DNA of 64,000 bases from a virus. How positions within the stretch are numbered: the stretch's first letter is position 1; the number at the start of each line of letters is the position of its first letter. The notes under the pieces were generated by a model. That model was not told where the DNA came from. It saw nothing but the letters and a program-made list of their open reading frames with translations, and did no database searches. The position numbers and the translations under genes were made by a program. Location: the IMG/VR virus record IMGVR_UViG_3300042402_006309, positions 1 to 64,000 of that record; one strand, 5' to 3'. Positions 26,020 through 34,205 of the stretch are shown here, in pieces.

Positions 26020-27048
26020 ATGCAAACTACAACCAAATCCACCACTCCCCTGGCCATCCGCCGGGGCCGCATCCCGCGACCGCAGAAGGTCGTCATCTAC
26101 GGACCCGAAGGCGTCGGCAAATCGACGCTCGCCGGTCAAACCCCCGATCCCGTCTTCATCGACACCGAAGGCGGCACGCACCACCTCGATGTCGCCCGTT
26201 TCGACGTGGCGGCTACCTGGGAGGAAATCACCGCCGCCATCGCCCAGCTCGCCAAAGCGGATCACCCATTCAAGACGCTGGTGGTCGATACCGCCGACTG
26301 GTTAGAGAAGCGGCTGGCCGAACATCTGTGCCGCAAAGCCAACAAGGATTCCATCGAGGATTTTGGTTATGGCAAGGGCTGGGTCCAACTCGCCGAGGAA
26401 TTCGCCCGGTTTCTCGGCACACTTGACACGATTCTGGCGCGGGGGATGCACGTCGTGTTTCTGGCTCACTCGATGGTCCGCAAATTCGAGGCTCCCGATC
26501 AGGCGGGCAGTTATGACCGATATGAGTTGAAATTGAGCAAACAGGTCGCTCCCCTGCTCAAGGAATGGGCCGATCTGGTTCTGTTCGGCAACTTCGTCAC
26601 CAAGGTCGCCGAGAAGGACAACGGCAAGATGCGCGGCGTCGGCGGCAAGGAGCGCGTTCTGTTCTCCACCCACGCGGCGGCCTACGACGCGAAGAACCGC
26701 CACGGTCTGCCGGACAAACTTCCGTTCACCATCGAGGCCCTGGCCCCGGTGTTCGGTGCGGCGGCGGCAGTGTCGGGGGGCGCTGTCGCCGCAAAGCCGA
26801 AAGACGAAACTCCGGTTCCGACGCTCACTGACCGGATCTTCGCCGCATTCCAGCATAAAGCGGACATGGCGAACGTGGTCGATTTCCTCGTCGCCCGCGG
26901 CCAACTCCACTTCACCGAGGAAGGACCGCTCGAATCCATCGATAATCTGGATCCGGACTACGCGGCGCGGATGCTTGGCGAGCCGGACCGCTTCGTCGCC
27001 ACCGTCAACGAGTGGGCGGCAGCCAATCAGAAGGAGGGCACGCCATGA
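26020..27048 (+). CDS. Sak4-like RecA-fold ATPase (phage recombination)
   Basis: 342 residues from the ATG at 26020. Walker A GPEGVGKST (about residues 27-35), a FIDTEGGTHHLD segment and Walker B TLVVDTADW (about 86-94) place it with the phage AAA_24/Sak4 group of RecA-like single-strand annealing ATPases. It heads the rightward operon and overlaps the next gene by four bases. The following nuclease and SSB-like genes make a typical phage recombination module, where Sak4 loads on DNA with its SSB. A C-terminal extension (after residue about 250) contains a helical domain of unknown role. Confidence 0.82.
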   Translation: MQTTTKSTTPLAIRRGRIPRPQKVVIYGPEGVGKSTLAGQTPDPVFIDTEGGTHHLDVARFDVAATWEEITAAIAQLAKADHPFKTLVVDTADWLEKRLAEHLCRKANKDSIEDFGYGKGWVQLAEEFARFLGTLDTILARGMHVVFLAHSMVRKFEAPDQAGSYDRYELKLSKQVAPLLKEWADLVLFGNFVTKVAEKDNGKMRGVGGKERVLFSTHAAAYDAKNRHGLPDKLPFTIEALAPVFGAAAAVSGGAVAAKPKDETPVPTLTDRIFAAFQHKADMANVVDFLVARGQLHFTEEGPLESIDNLDPDYAARMLGEPDRFVATVNEWAAANQKEGTP

Positions 27049-28049
27049 GTGCCCTGCGTCCATCCAACCTGCCGAAGCTGGCAGTGTGTCCATGCTACGA
27101 GAGCAATCCCGTAGCCGGTCCCGCCGCCGAGCGAGGCACCTTGTTAGACACGGCATTCCGCGCCGAACTGCTAGGACTCGAAGAACGGTTCATCATCGCC
27201 AACAAGCTGACGGCCGACGAGATCGCCGCCGTTTCTTGGTCGGTCTCGATGGTGCGGGCGATGTCGGGCCGCGAGCGGGTGCTTGCCCGAGAGGACGATT
27301 GCAGGGTGAAGGTGCTCAACCTCACCGGCACCGCCGACGCCATTGTGCCCACGCGCCTGATGCACTTCGATCTGAAGACCGGGGCGCGGCGTAACTACAT
27401 GGAGCAGATGGCAGCCTATGCGCTTGGGTTGATGGGCGCGCACTTCTCCGGCGAGTGGTCGGCGCATCTCTTGTTCTGCGACCAGCGCGAGATCGTGACG
27501 CACAAGTTCACCTACGAGGAGGCGCACGACATCGTCGATCAGGTCGTCAAAGCGTTCTACGACCCGGAAAAGAAACCGGCACCCTGCGAATACTGCGGTT
27601 GGTGCGCCAAGGCGGATACCTGTCCGGCACGGCTGGCGATGGTCGGCGAGACCCTGACCGTCACGGACCCCGGCTTCAATTTCGATGCCGTGCTCGCCGA
27701 CCCGGAAAAACTCGGGTGGTTTCTATCAGCCTGCGCGGTGGTCGAGGACTTCCGCGAGCGGGCGAAGAAGATCGCCACCGAGCGGCTCAAGACCGGCGGC
27801 GAGGTCCCCGGCTGGAAGCTCGTCACCCGCAAGGGCAGCGAATTTGTCGATTGCGAAACCGTCGGCCACCACATCCAGCGGATGGGCTTCGGCCCGGTGC
27901 TCGCGGCCTACGGGAATCTATCAGCCACGAAATTCCGTGACCTGTGGAGCCAGCGGATGGCCAGCGAAAAACCATTCCCGGAGGAGTCGGTGAAGCACGC
28001 CGCGCCCTCCACCTATCTCAAACAAACCAAAACCACCAATCAGAACTAA
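27045..28049 (+). CDS. DUF2800-like PD-(D/E)XK nuclease with Cys cluster
   Basis: 334 residues. The active-site region reads LMHFDLKTGAR, the D-(D/E)XK end of a RecB/Cas4-like nuclease, and CEYCGWCAKADTC further on is a cysteine cluster as in Cas4/AddB-type iron-sulfur nucleases. This matches phage DUF2800 proteins, which sit next to a recombination ATPase and an SSB-like protein. Likely an exonuclease preparing single-stranded ends for the Sak4-like ATPase. The start overlaps the previous stop (ATGA), and an AAGGAGGG Shine-Dalgarno-like run precedes it. Confidence 0.8.
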   Translation: MSALRPSNLPKLAVCPCYESNPVAGPAAERGTLLDTAFRAELLGLEERFIIANKLTADEIAAVSWSVSMVRAMSGRERVLAREDDCRVKVLNLTGTADAIVPTRLMHFDLKTGARRNYMEQMAAYALGLMGAHFSGEWSAHLLFCDQREIVTHKFTYEEAHDIVDQVVKAFYDPEKKPAPCEYCGWCAKADTCPARLAMVGETLTVTDPGFNFDAVLADPEKLGWFLSACAVVEDFRERAKKIATERLKTGGEVPGWKLVTRKGSEFVDCETVGHHIQRMGFGPVLAAYGNLSATKFRDLWSQRMASEKPFPEESVKHAAPSTYLKQTKTTNQN

Positions 28050-28053
28050 GACC

Positions 28054-28467
28054 ATGCCCTCATACACAGCATCCATCCCCAGCGAACGCCCCGATCATGT
28101 CGAACCGGGCGATCATGAAGTCGAAGTCGTCGATGCGATTGAGACGATCAGCAAGGGCGGCCACGAGATGATCGAGCTGAAGCTCAAGACATCCGCTGGC
28201 AGCTACCTCTACGACTTCCTCGTCTTCATCCCGACCGCGTTCTGGAAGATCGACGCATTCCGCGCCGCCACCGGCGAAGTCGTGGAACCCGACCAGGACG
28301 TCGAAATCACCGCCGATCACGTCATCGGCCGCACCGGCACCGCCCGCCTCACCGTCGAGGAATACAACGGCAAGAAGCGCAACAAGGTGGCCGCCTGGAT
28401 CATCGGCGACGCGAAGCCCGTCACTCAACCCCAACCCTCACGCCGTAATGCCAACGAACCATTCTGA
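28054..28467 (+). CDS. DUF669-like, putative single-strand DNA binding protein
   Basis: A 137-residue beta-rich protein (EPGDHEVEVVDAIETISKGG, YDFLVFIPTAFWKIDAFRAATG, TARLTVEEYNGKKRNKVAAW) with a layout like phage DUF669 proteins, small OB-like partners of recombination or replication proteins. It follows the nuclease by four bases and overlaps the helicase gene by 20. The family call is by overall pattern and position, not by a diagnostic motif. Confidence 0.55.
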   Translation: MPSYTASIPSERPDHVEPGDHEVEVVDAIETISKGGHEMIELKLKTSAGSYLYDFLVFIPTAFWKIDAFRAATGEVVEPDQDVEITADHVIGRTGTARLTVEEYNGKKRNKVAAWIIGDAKPVTQPQPSRRNANEPF

Positions 28468-29974
28468 AAAGATGGGCCTTCGCGCCTATCAAATGAAGGC
28501 CCGGCAGGACATCCACAAGGGCTTCGAGGATTTCGACCGTCAACTCGGCGTGCTGCCGACCGGTGCTGGGAAAACTATTTTGTTCAGCCGTCTGGCGCAG
28601 GATTACCAACCCCAGCGCACGTTGATCCTCGCCCACCGCGAGGAACTCATCACCCAGGCGGTGGACAAGCTCCGCGCATCCACCGGCATCGAGGCCCAGG
28701 TGGAGATGGGCGAAGAACGGGCGTCACTCGACGCGCCGGTCGTGGTGGCATCCGTGCAGACGCTCATGCGTGAAAAACGCCGTGAGCGGTGGCCGCGGGA
28801 TCACTTCGGACTGGTCGTCGTTGATGAAAGCCATCACATACTAGCCGACAGCTATCTCAATACTGTCCGACATTTCGACGATCACGCGAAGGTGTTGGGC
28901 GTCACCGCGACGCCTGACCGTGGCGACAAGAAGAACCTCGGAAAATACTTCGAGAACATCGCCTGCGAGGTGTCCTTGCTGGATCTGGTCAACCAGGGAT
29001 GGCTCTCGCCGATCAAGGTGAAGACTGTTCCGTTAGGGATGGACCTTCGCGGCGTGCGGACGAGCCACGGTGATTTCAGCGCCGACGATCTCGGGCATGC
29101 GCTCGAACCGTATCTCGAACAGATCGCCGATGTGATGGTGCAGCATCGTGACCGCAAGACGCTCGTGTTCCTGCCCTTGATCGCGGTCTCGAAACGCTTT
29201 GCCGAAATCTGTCGCGACCGAGGGTTGCTCGCCGAGCATGTCGATGGTCAAACGACCGAGCGGCAGGCGACGCTGGCGCGGTTCAAGCGAGACGAGACAC
29301 GCATCCTCACCAATGCGATGCTGCTCACCGAAGGATACGATGAACCGTCGATTGATTGCGTTGTCTGTTTGCGGCCCACCAAGGTGCGTGCGCTCTACTC
29401 GCAGATCATCGGTCGCGGCACGCGGATCTGGCCCGGCAAAGATCACCTGCTCGTGCTCGATTTCCTGTGGCAGGCGGGAGAGCACAGCCTGATGCGGCCG
29501 GCGAACCTGATCGCCGAAGACGAAGCGGACGCGAAGGCACTCACTGAAAAACTCGGTGCCGAGGGCGACCTCGAAGAGGCACGCGAGGAAGTGAATGCTG
29601 ATCGCACCCGCTCGCTCACCGAACGGCTTCGCGCCAACCGGACGCGTCGCGGGGGCGTGCTCGATCCACTTGAGCTTGCCGTCTCCCTTAACGAGGCGGC
29701 CTTGGCCGACTATGTCCCCACCATGCGATGGCAGGCGGACGCGCCCACGGCCAAGCAGCTCGATGTGCTGGAAAAGTTCGGCCTGGATACCATGAACATC
29801 CTGACCAAGGGGCACGCGTCGCTGATCCTCGACCGCCTCATCACCCGTCGCAAGCTCGGTCTGGCGACGCCGAAACAAGTCCGCGTGATGCGCCGCTACG
29901 GCCACCAACGCCCGGAAATCGCCACCTTTGAGGAAGCCAAGGCATTCCTCGACACCCAATTCGCACATCGCTGA
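28448..29974 (+). CDS. SF2 DEAD/DEAH-type helicase
   Basis: 508 residues with helicase motifs in order: PTGAGKT (37-43), LILAHREEL (Ia), VVVDESHH (about 124-130), VTATPDRGD (III), and QIIGRGTRIWPGK (VI). This is the RadD/SSL2-like group of ATP-driven helicases common in phage replication blocks. The C-terminal 150 residues are a helical extension (VRVMRRYGHQRPEIATFEEA). It probably supports phage replication or recombination. The start overlaps the SSB-like gene; a second ATG eight codons in (MGLRAYQ) is equally possible. Confidence 0.9.
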   Translation: MPTNHSEKMGLRAYQMKARQDIHKGFEDFDRQLGVLPTGAGKTILFSRLAQDYQPQRTLILAHREELITQAVDKLRASTGIEAQVEMGEERASLDAPVVVASVQTLMREKRRERWPRDHFGLVVVDESHHILADSYLNTVRHFDDHAKVLGVTATPDRGDKKNLGKYFENIACEVSLLDLVNQGWLSPIKVKTVPLGMDLRGVRTSHGDFSADDLGHALEPYLEQIADVMVQHRDRKTLVFLPLIAVSKRFAEICRDRGLLAEHVDGQTTERQATLARFKRDETRILTNAMLLTEGYDEPSIDCVVCLRPTKVRALYSQIIGRGTRIWPGKDHLLVLDFLWQAGEHSLMRPANLIAEDEADAKALTEKLGAEGDLEEAREEVNADRTRSLTERLRANRTRRGGVLDPLELAVSLNEAALADYVPTMRWQADAPTAKQLDVLEKFGLDTMNILTKGHASLILDRLITRRKLGLATPKQVRVMRRYGHQRPEIATFEEAKAFLDTQFAHR

Positions 29975-29980
29975 TCCCCC

Positions 29981-32005
29981 ATGGCAAAATACCGATCACC
30001 AGGGCTCACCATGGCCTTGCCACGCCGCACGCTGGAATATCTCCAGCGCGGTGCGAGCGAGGGCATGCGCAATGCCGAACTCTTTGATGCGACCTGCCAG
30101 TTCCGCGACGCCGGCCACCCGTTAGAGGAAACGGAAGGTCAACTCCTCGCCCGTGCGCTGGCCGACGGGCTCACCGAAGCCGAAGCGCGGACCACCATCC
30201 GCTCGGTCTATGCAAGGACCTCCAGGGAACCGCTCGGGGCGTCCGGGCCATTGCCTGCCGCGTCATCACCTGCGCCACGACGTGCCACGCCATCACCGGT
30301 CCGGCACGAGCGGTCAACGATGGCGCTGCCAGTCACCATCGACGACGGCTTTGTTAGGCTCATTGACGCGTGTTTCCAGCCGGATGAATTCGTGGCCATC
30401 GCCCCGGCGACGGAAACCGACGAGGGCGAAATCGTCCCGCGCCGTGGTGTCACACTCACCGCGAGCGAGTGGAAATCCAAGGTGGCAGCCAAGGGCGGAA
30501 TCGACCGAGCCTTCGGCACCAAGCTTGGGTTGTTCCTGCGCATCAATCCGATGACCAAGGGCGGGGCGAAGAACGAAGATGTCACCGCGTTCCGCCATGT
30601 GCTGGTCGAGTTCGACCGCGACGAGGCCGGCAAGGCGATTCCGAAGGAGGAGCAGTATCACGCGGTCGTCGCCAGCGGCATGCCGGTCGCGGCGTTGATC
30701 GACTCTGGTAATAAGAGCCTGCACGCATGGATCCGGGTCGATGCGCCGGACGAGAAGGAATACAAACGCCGCGTCGAAATCATCTGGGAATGGTTTTCTG
30801 GGATCAACCTGGACAAGCAGAACCGGAATCCGTCGCGTCTTTCCCGTTGTCCCGACGGCTGGCGCACGGTCGATGGTGATGTTCGTCGGCAGGCCTTGCT
30901 CGCTCTGGAATTTGGCGCGGAGTCGTGGACGGCATGGGAGGCGGCGCACTCGAATTCCGACCTGCCGCCGATCCTACCCGGCCATGCCTTCATGGGGCAG
31001 CCGGAACCGGAACCGCCGCAGCTCGTCGATGGCATACTTCACCAGGGGGCGAAGATGGTGCTGGGTGGCCCGTCGAAGGCACGCAAGAGCTGGTCTTTGA
31101 TCGACCTGATGCTCTCGGTATCCACCGGCTCGCCGTGGTGGGGATTCCCGACGCGTCCCGGCCGTGCCCTGTATCTCAACTTCGAGCTGCCACCCTTCGC
31201 GCTCCAATACCGGATCACCCGAATCGCGGCGGCGAAGGACATTTCCGACTTCACCGGCTTCGACATCTGGAACCTGCGCGGCCACGCCACCGACTTCTCC
31301 GCGCTCATTCCGAAGATTCTCGGCCGCATCCGTGACACCGGGTATTCGCTCATCCTGATCGACCCGATCTACAAGGGCCTCGGCTCACGGAACGAAAACG
31401 ATGCCGGCGACATCGCCAGCCTCTTGAACGAGGTCGAGCAACTGGCAGCGAAGTCCGGAGCGGCTGCTGTCTTCGGCGCGCACTTCTCCAAGGGCAACCA
31501 GGCGGGCAAGGAGTCCATCGACCGGATCGGCGGCTCGGGTGTGTTCGCCCGCGATCCCGACGTGATCCTGACGATGACGCCTCACCAGGAAGACGACGCA
31601 CACGTCATCGACCTCACGCTGCGTGCCCTGCCGCCCGTGAAGCCGTTCGTTGTTCGCTGGTGCGAGTCGATCTTCATCACCGACCGGAACGCCGACCCTG
31701 CCGCGCTCAAGGCTCCCCAGGGTAATCCCAAGAGCGAGAAGGCGAAGGCGACCTACAAGATGGGCAGCATGGCAGACCGCTTTGGCAAGGCGGTCGAAAA
31801 CATGCCGCCAATGGCCAATGGACGTGTCCCGCAGGAATCCGCCGTGCTCGCCTACATCTCCGACCGGATCGCCGAGATTGATGGCGACTGCACGCTCAAG
31901 GAAGCCCAGCGCGTCTTCTACTGCCTCGCCAACATGAAGAAGGGTTCACCGCTCATCTTCGACAAAGCAACTCGCCTGTGGAGGGGGTGTAATCATGCAA
32001 TTTGA
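29981..32005 (+). CDS. Phage primase-helicase (prim-pol-like plus RepA/AAA_25 ATPase)
   Basis: 674 residues in three parts. Residues 1-80 are a small helical domain. Residues about 110-310 resemble an archaeo-eukaryotic-type primase: VLVEFDRDE, SGNKSLHAWIRV and NPSRLSRCPDG fit the three catalytic motifs. Residues about 345-560 are a RecA-fold ATPase of the AAA_25/RepA group, with Walker A GGPSKARKSW and Walker B LILIDPIYKG and a GAHFSKG motif. The combination is typical of phage and plasmid replicative primase-helicases. Iterons and palindromes begin at the very end of the gene, suggesting an adjacent origin. Confidence 0.82.
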   Translation: MAKYRSPGLTMALPRRTLEYLQRGASEGMRNAELFDATCQFRDAGHPLEETEGQLLARALADGLTEAEARTTIRSVYARTSREPLGASGPLPAASSPAPRRATPSPVRHERSTMALPVTIDDGFVRLIDACFQPDEFVAIAPATETDEGEIVPRRGVTLTASEWKSKVAAKGGIDRAFGTKLGLFLRINPMTKGGAKNEDVTAFRHVLVEFDRDEAGKAIPKEEQYHAVVASGMPVAALIDSGNKSLHAWIRVDAPDEKEYKRRVEIIWEWFSGINLDKQNRNPSRLSRCPDGWRTVDGDVRRQALLALEFGAESWTAWEAAHSNSDLPPILPGHAFMGQPEPEPPQLVDGILHQGAKMVLGGPSKARKSWSLIDLMLSVSTGSPWWGFPTRPGRALYLNFELPPFALQYRITRIAAAKDISDFTGFDIWNLRGHATDFSALIPKILGRIRDTGYSLILIDPIYKGLGSRNENDAGDIASLLNEVEQLAAKSGAAAVFGAHFSKGNQAGKESIDRIGGSGVFARDPDVILTMTPHQEDDAHVIDLTLRALPPVKPFVVRWCESIFITDRNADPAALKAPQGNPKSEKAKATYKMGSMADRFGKAVENMPPMANGRVPQESAVLAYISDRIAEIDGDCTLKEAQRVFYCLANMKKGSPLIFDKATRLWRGCNHAI

Positions 32006-32065
32006 ACCCGTCATCCAAGCAGGGTTTGAACCTCGGGTGCAAATCGGTTTGAACCCATTTGAACC
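32001..32065 (+). repeat. Four TTTGAACC iterons
   Basis: Exact TTTGAACC occurs at 32001, 32025, 32048 and 32058, directly after the primase-helicase. Spacing of 24 and 23 bases puts the first three on roughly the same helical face. Two further copies, in opposite orientations, lie at 33889-33896 (GGTTCAAA) and 33911-33918. An 81-codon open frame (31995-32240) runs through them, but its Phe-Glu-Pro repeats are simply the iterons read as protein. Confidence 0.65.
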
Positions 32066-32095
32066 TGTCATTTCTAACAGTCCGCTGCGGTGGAT

Positions 32096-32140
32096 AGTAA
32101 GGCACCTTACTGTCGATCTGACAGTTATACGTAGTATAAC
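32096..32140. other. Palindrome cluster, candidate replication origin core
   Basis: Three inverted repeats touch each other: AGTAAGG-CA-CCTTACT at 32096-32111, CTGTC-GATCT-GACAG at 32110-32124, and GTTATAC-GTA-GTATAAC at 32124-32140. With the four iterons just upstream and the primase-helicase gene before them, this looks like a phage or phage-plasmid origin, or alternatively a clustered operator. Confidence 0.55.
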
Positions 32141-32236
32141 AGCGCGAACTGGTGAACCAGGATTCGCGCACGCTGTTACGCTTGGGAGAGCGACAGCGAA
32201 AATCAGGGTGCCGTTGTCGCCGAAAGGAGGTGTGCA

Positions 32237-32521
32237 ATGAACCTCCGAAGGAAAGCCCGGAAGAAGATTCAAAAGCCAAGGGTTTCAAAATACACCCACC
32301 TTTGGCCCGAGCTGGAGTTCATGCCCTGCCTCGACCATTGGCCGAATCGTCCCGATCTCTATCGCCCGGAAAACAGCGAAGTCCTTCGATACCTGGTCGA
32401 GAGCTTCGGCACGACCATCGAAGACGCCGACCGGATCTTCCACTCAGCCGCATCCAAGGGCGTGATCAAGTTCAACCCGGTCACCAACCTCTGGCACGGC
32501 AGGAAAGGAGGTCAGCAATGA
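32237..32521 (+). CDS. Small basic phage protein of unknown function
   Basis: 94 residues, basic at the N-terminus (MNLRRKARKKIQKPRVSKY) and with a helical middle that could bind DNA (LRYLVESFGTTIEDADRIFH). An unusually strong Shine-Dalgarno, AAAGGAGGTG, lies six bases before the ATG. It lies directly downstream of the candidate origin and overlaps the next gene by four bases. No family recognised. Confidence 0.7.
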   Translation: MNLRRKARKKIQKPRVSKYTHLWPELEFMPCLDHWPNRPDLYRPENSEVLRYLVESFGTTIEDADRIFHSAASKGVIKFNPVTNLWHGRKGGQQ

Positions 32522-33069
32522 ACTCCGACGACTATGCCCAAAAACAGGCGAAGCGGGATGCTGAATACGAACGCGACTACCGGAAATGGGTCAGCACCAT
32601 GTCACCGACAGAACGGCGCAATCTCCAGAAACTCGGCCTCGATAGCCCATGCCTGCAACGCCATGGCAACGGCGCTCCAGGTCATGACATGGCCGACACT
32701 CCTGCCGCGAGCTACACGCCCGACATCGCCGCACTTGTCGATGGTGAACCGGACGAACCCGCAAAGGACGCCGGCATGGCGAGCGCGACCCGCATTCTTC
32801 GCTATCTGGTGGCTGACGTTCTGTCCGAAGGCAACGCACGTCTCACCATGGAGTGCTTGTCGGTGGCCCTCGGACTCAGTGCCTACGACGGCGAGAGCAT
32901 GACCGAGATCGCAAAACGATACGGCGTCACCCGGGCAGCCGTCAGCAAGCGCTGCGTTGACATTACCCAAAGGCTGAACCTCCTGCCATCCCGAGCTATG
33001 CGCACCGAGCTGGCCCGCCAAATCTACCGAACCTCACAACTCAAACGATACCAATCCGAAAAACAATGA
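32518..33069 (+). CDS. Helix-turn-helix phage regulator
   Basis: 183 residues from the ATG at 32518, which overlaps the previous stop and has AAAGGAGGT just upstream; the longer open frame to 32152 is the previous gene read out of phase. Residues about 100-165 contain a sigma-factor-like helix-turn-helix: MTEIAKRYGVTRAAVSKRCVD. The middle is acidic (EPDEPAKDAG). It probably regulates early or late phage genes; it overlaps the LmbU-like gene by four bases. Confidence 0.75.
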   Translation: MNSDDYAQKQAKRDAEYERDYRKWVSTMSPTERRNLQKLGLDSPCLQRHGNGAPGHDMADTPAASYTPDIAALVDGEPDEPAKDAGMASATRILRYLVADVLSEGNARLTMECLSVALGLSAYDGESMTEIAKRYGVTRAAVSKRCVDITQRLNLLPSRAMRTELARQIYRTSQLKRYQSEKQ

Positions 33070-33680
33070 CAACACTCGCAACACTCCAAGCCCACAACCC
33101 GAAATTCACTATCACTCCTCTCGGCATTCAGTTCGACGATGAAATCAGCTATGAGGAGTGGAGCCAAATGGGCGCTGAACTAGGCAGAGCCGGGATGTCT
33201 ATCGGCTTTGTCATTGGTGACTGGATCAACTATGGTGAATCTCGCTGGCGGGAGAAATACGACGACGCACTCAAGATCACGAGGCTGTCCAGGCAGACAT
33301 TGAAAAATTATGCCTACATCTCACGAAAGGTCGAATCGTCCCGACGTCGGGACGATTTGGATTTCTCCATCTACGAGACAGTAGCAAAACTCAAGAATCC
33401 AGATGAGCAAGCATTCTGGCTTCAGGTAGCCGCCCAACATGACTTAACTGTTCGGCGTCTCAGGAAATCAATCAACTTCGGCCGCCTCGCAACAGAGGAA
33501 GAGACTCAGGGCGATCCGTTGGACAAGGGACGCATCACCTACCTGGCTCTGCTGAATCGTATCCGCCGTTGGTGGGCACGCGAAACCGAGAAGGCACCAG
33601 TCGATGAATGGGACGAAGAACGCAGGCAGGCGCTCAAGGAAGACTTCAAGCTGATCCTCGACATCTACCAGGCCCTCTAA
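33066..33680 (+). CDS. LmbU-like DNA-binding regulator
   Basis: 204 residues. The segment GFVIGDWINYGESRW, then LSRQTLKNYAYISRKVESSRRRD and a later WLQVAAQHDLTVRRLR, follows the layout of the LmbU family (IGDWL..GE, TLRN..., SRR..LSF...), transcription regulators first known from lincomycin clusters and also found in phages and plasmids. The C-terminus is helical and charged. It ends five bases before the tRNA-like element and may control the following noncoding segment. Family assigned by motif pattern. Confidence 0.6.
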   Translation: MTTLATLQAHNPKFTITPLGIQFDDEISYEEWSQMGAELGRAGMSIGFVIGDWINYGESRWREKYDDALKITRLSRQTLKNYAYISRKVESSRRRDDLDFSIYETVAKLKNPDEQAFWLQVAAQHDLTVRRLRKSINFGRLATEEETQGDPLDKGRITYLALLNRIRRWWARETEKAPVDEWDEERRQALKEDFKLILDIYQAL

Positions 33681-33685
33681 CCAAC

Positions 33686-33758
33686 CGCAGGGAGGGACGG
33701 TCCCAGGCGAGTCTCATACCCTCGCCCTCCGCGGGTTCAACTCCCGCCCCTGCAACCA
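33686..33758 (+). tRNA. tRNA-like element with encoded CCA (atypical, CAU in loop)
   Basis: The 3' half is canonical: T-stem GCGGG/CCCGC closing the loop TTCAACT (33731-33747), then acceptor strand CCCTGC pairing with GCAGGG at 33687-33692, and a terminal ACCA. A D-like hairpin GGGA-CGG-TCCC (33694-33704) and an anticodon-like arm GGCGAG/CTCGCC (33706-33726) complete a cloverleaf. Oddities: the first acceptor pair is C-A, the D loop is only three bases, and the anticodon loop is nine bases (TCTCATACC) instead of seven, with CAU in it. It may be a decayed phage tRNA-Met or tRNA-Ile, or a tRNA mimic with another function. Confidence 0.6.
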
Positions 33759-33769
33759 CTCACCCGATC

Positions 33770-33973
33770 ATGACCACCCCGATCCAACGAATCTCGCGAC
33801 TCCTCGATGAAGGGGCGCGATTCATGGTCGAATTGCCCGGCAGCGTCTCCATCGACCTCACACCGGACGTAATCGCCGCGATGGCAGAGGTTCAAACTCA
33901 CCGTGACGGATTTGAACCGAAGGAATCTATTGAAAGCCGACGCCCGCCGCCCGGATGTCCCGACCTTCGTTGA
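33770..33973 (+). CDS. Small protein of unknown function
   Basis: 67 residues (MTTPIQRISRLLDEGARF start) beginning 12 bases after the tRNA-like element. No motif recognised. Two inverted copies of the iteron sequence TTTGAACC lie inside it, at 33889 and 33911, so part of the stretch may serve as a DNA site rather than, or besides, coding. Confidence 0.45.
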   Translation: MTTPIQRISRLLDEGARFMVELPGSVSIDLTPDVIAAMAEVQTHRDGFEPKESIESRRPPPGCPDLR

Positions 33974-34175
33974 ATTTACGTGCAAAATCATTTTTTCACT
34001 TCCCACATAACGGAGGGTCGGACGGTGTCGCCGGGCACGCGGAAAACCCTGTAAATTCAATGGTTTCCGCCGATTTCAGCTTCGGGTGAAACGTCCGAAA
34101 ATGTGGGAAGTAGGGGGGTCTGCTTCCCACTTGCTTCCCACCTGCTTCCCATCGCCGCAGACTGGCAACTTCCCA
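33970..34175 (+). ncRNA. Highly structured noncoding segment, candidate regulatory RNA
   Basis: No gene is supported here, but the sequence is full of long complementary arms. TTGAATTTAC (33970-33979) pairs with GTAAATTCAA (34051-34060). GCGGAAA (34039-34045) pairs with TTTCCGC (34063-34069). ATGTGGGAAGT (34101-34111) can pair with ACTTCCCACAT (33998-34008) or, as GTGGGAAG, with CTTCCCAC at 34123-34130, so the two structures exclude each other. CTTCCCA is repeated at 33999, 34123, 34134, 34145 and 34169. The element lies just ahead of the endonuclease gene and may switch its expression. Confidence 0.5.
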
Positions 34176-34183
34176 TCGGCGGG

Positions 34184-34189
34184 TTGACT
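34184..34189 (+). promoter_or_regulatory. TTGACA-like motif (TTGACT) upstream of the small endonuclease
   Basis: GGTTGACTT lies with its TTGACT 22 bases before the ATG at 34206; a one-base variant of the shared phage motif. Confidence 0.35.
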
Positions 34190-34205
34190 TGGCGGGCCGG
34201 ATCAA

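Noticed and set aside
31995-32240. 81-codon open frame after the primase-helicase
   Set aside because: Its Phe-Glu-Pro repeats are the iterons read as codons, and the region holds three palindromes; more likely an origin than a gene, though its stop does overlap the next ATG.
33686-33758. The tRNA-like element as the phage attachment site
   Set aside because: It lies in the middle of phage genes rather than at a border, and there is no integrase next to it.
34123-34175. CTTCCCA direct repeats as a CRISPR-like array
   Set aside because: Units are only 7 bases with spacings of 11 and 24, and no cas genes are nearby; they fit RNA pairing better.
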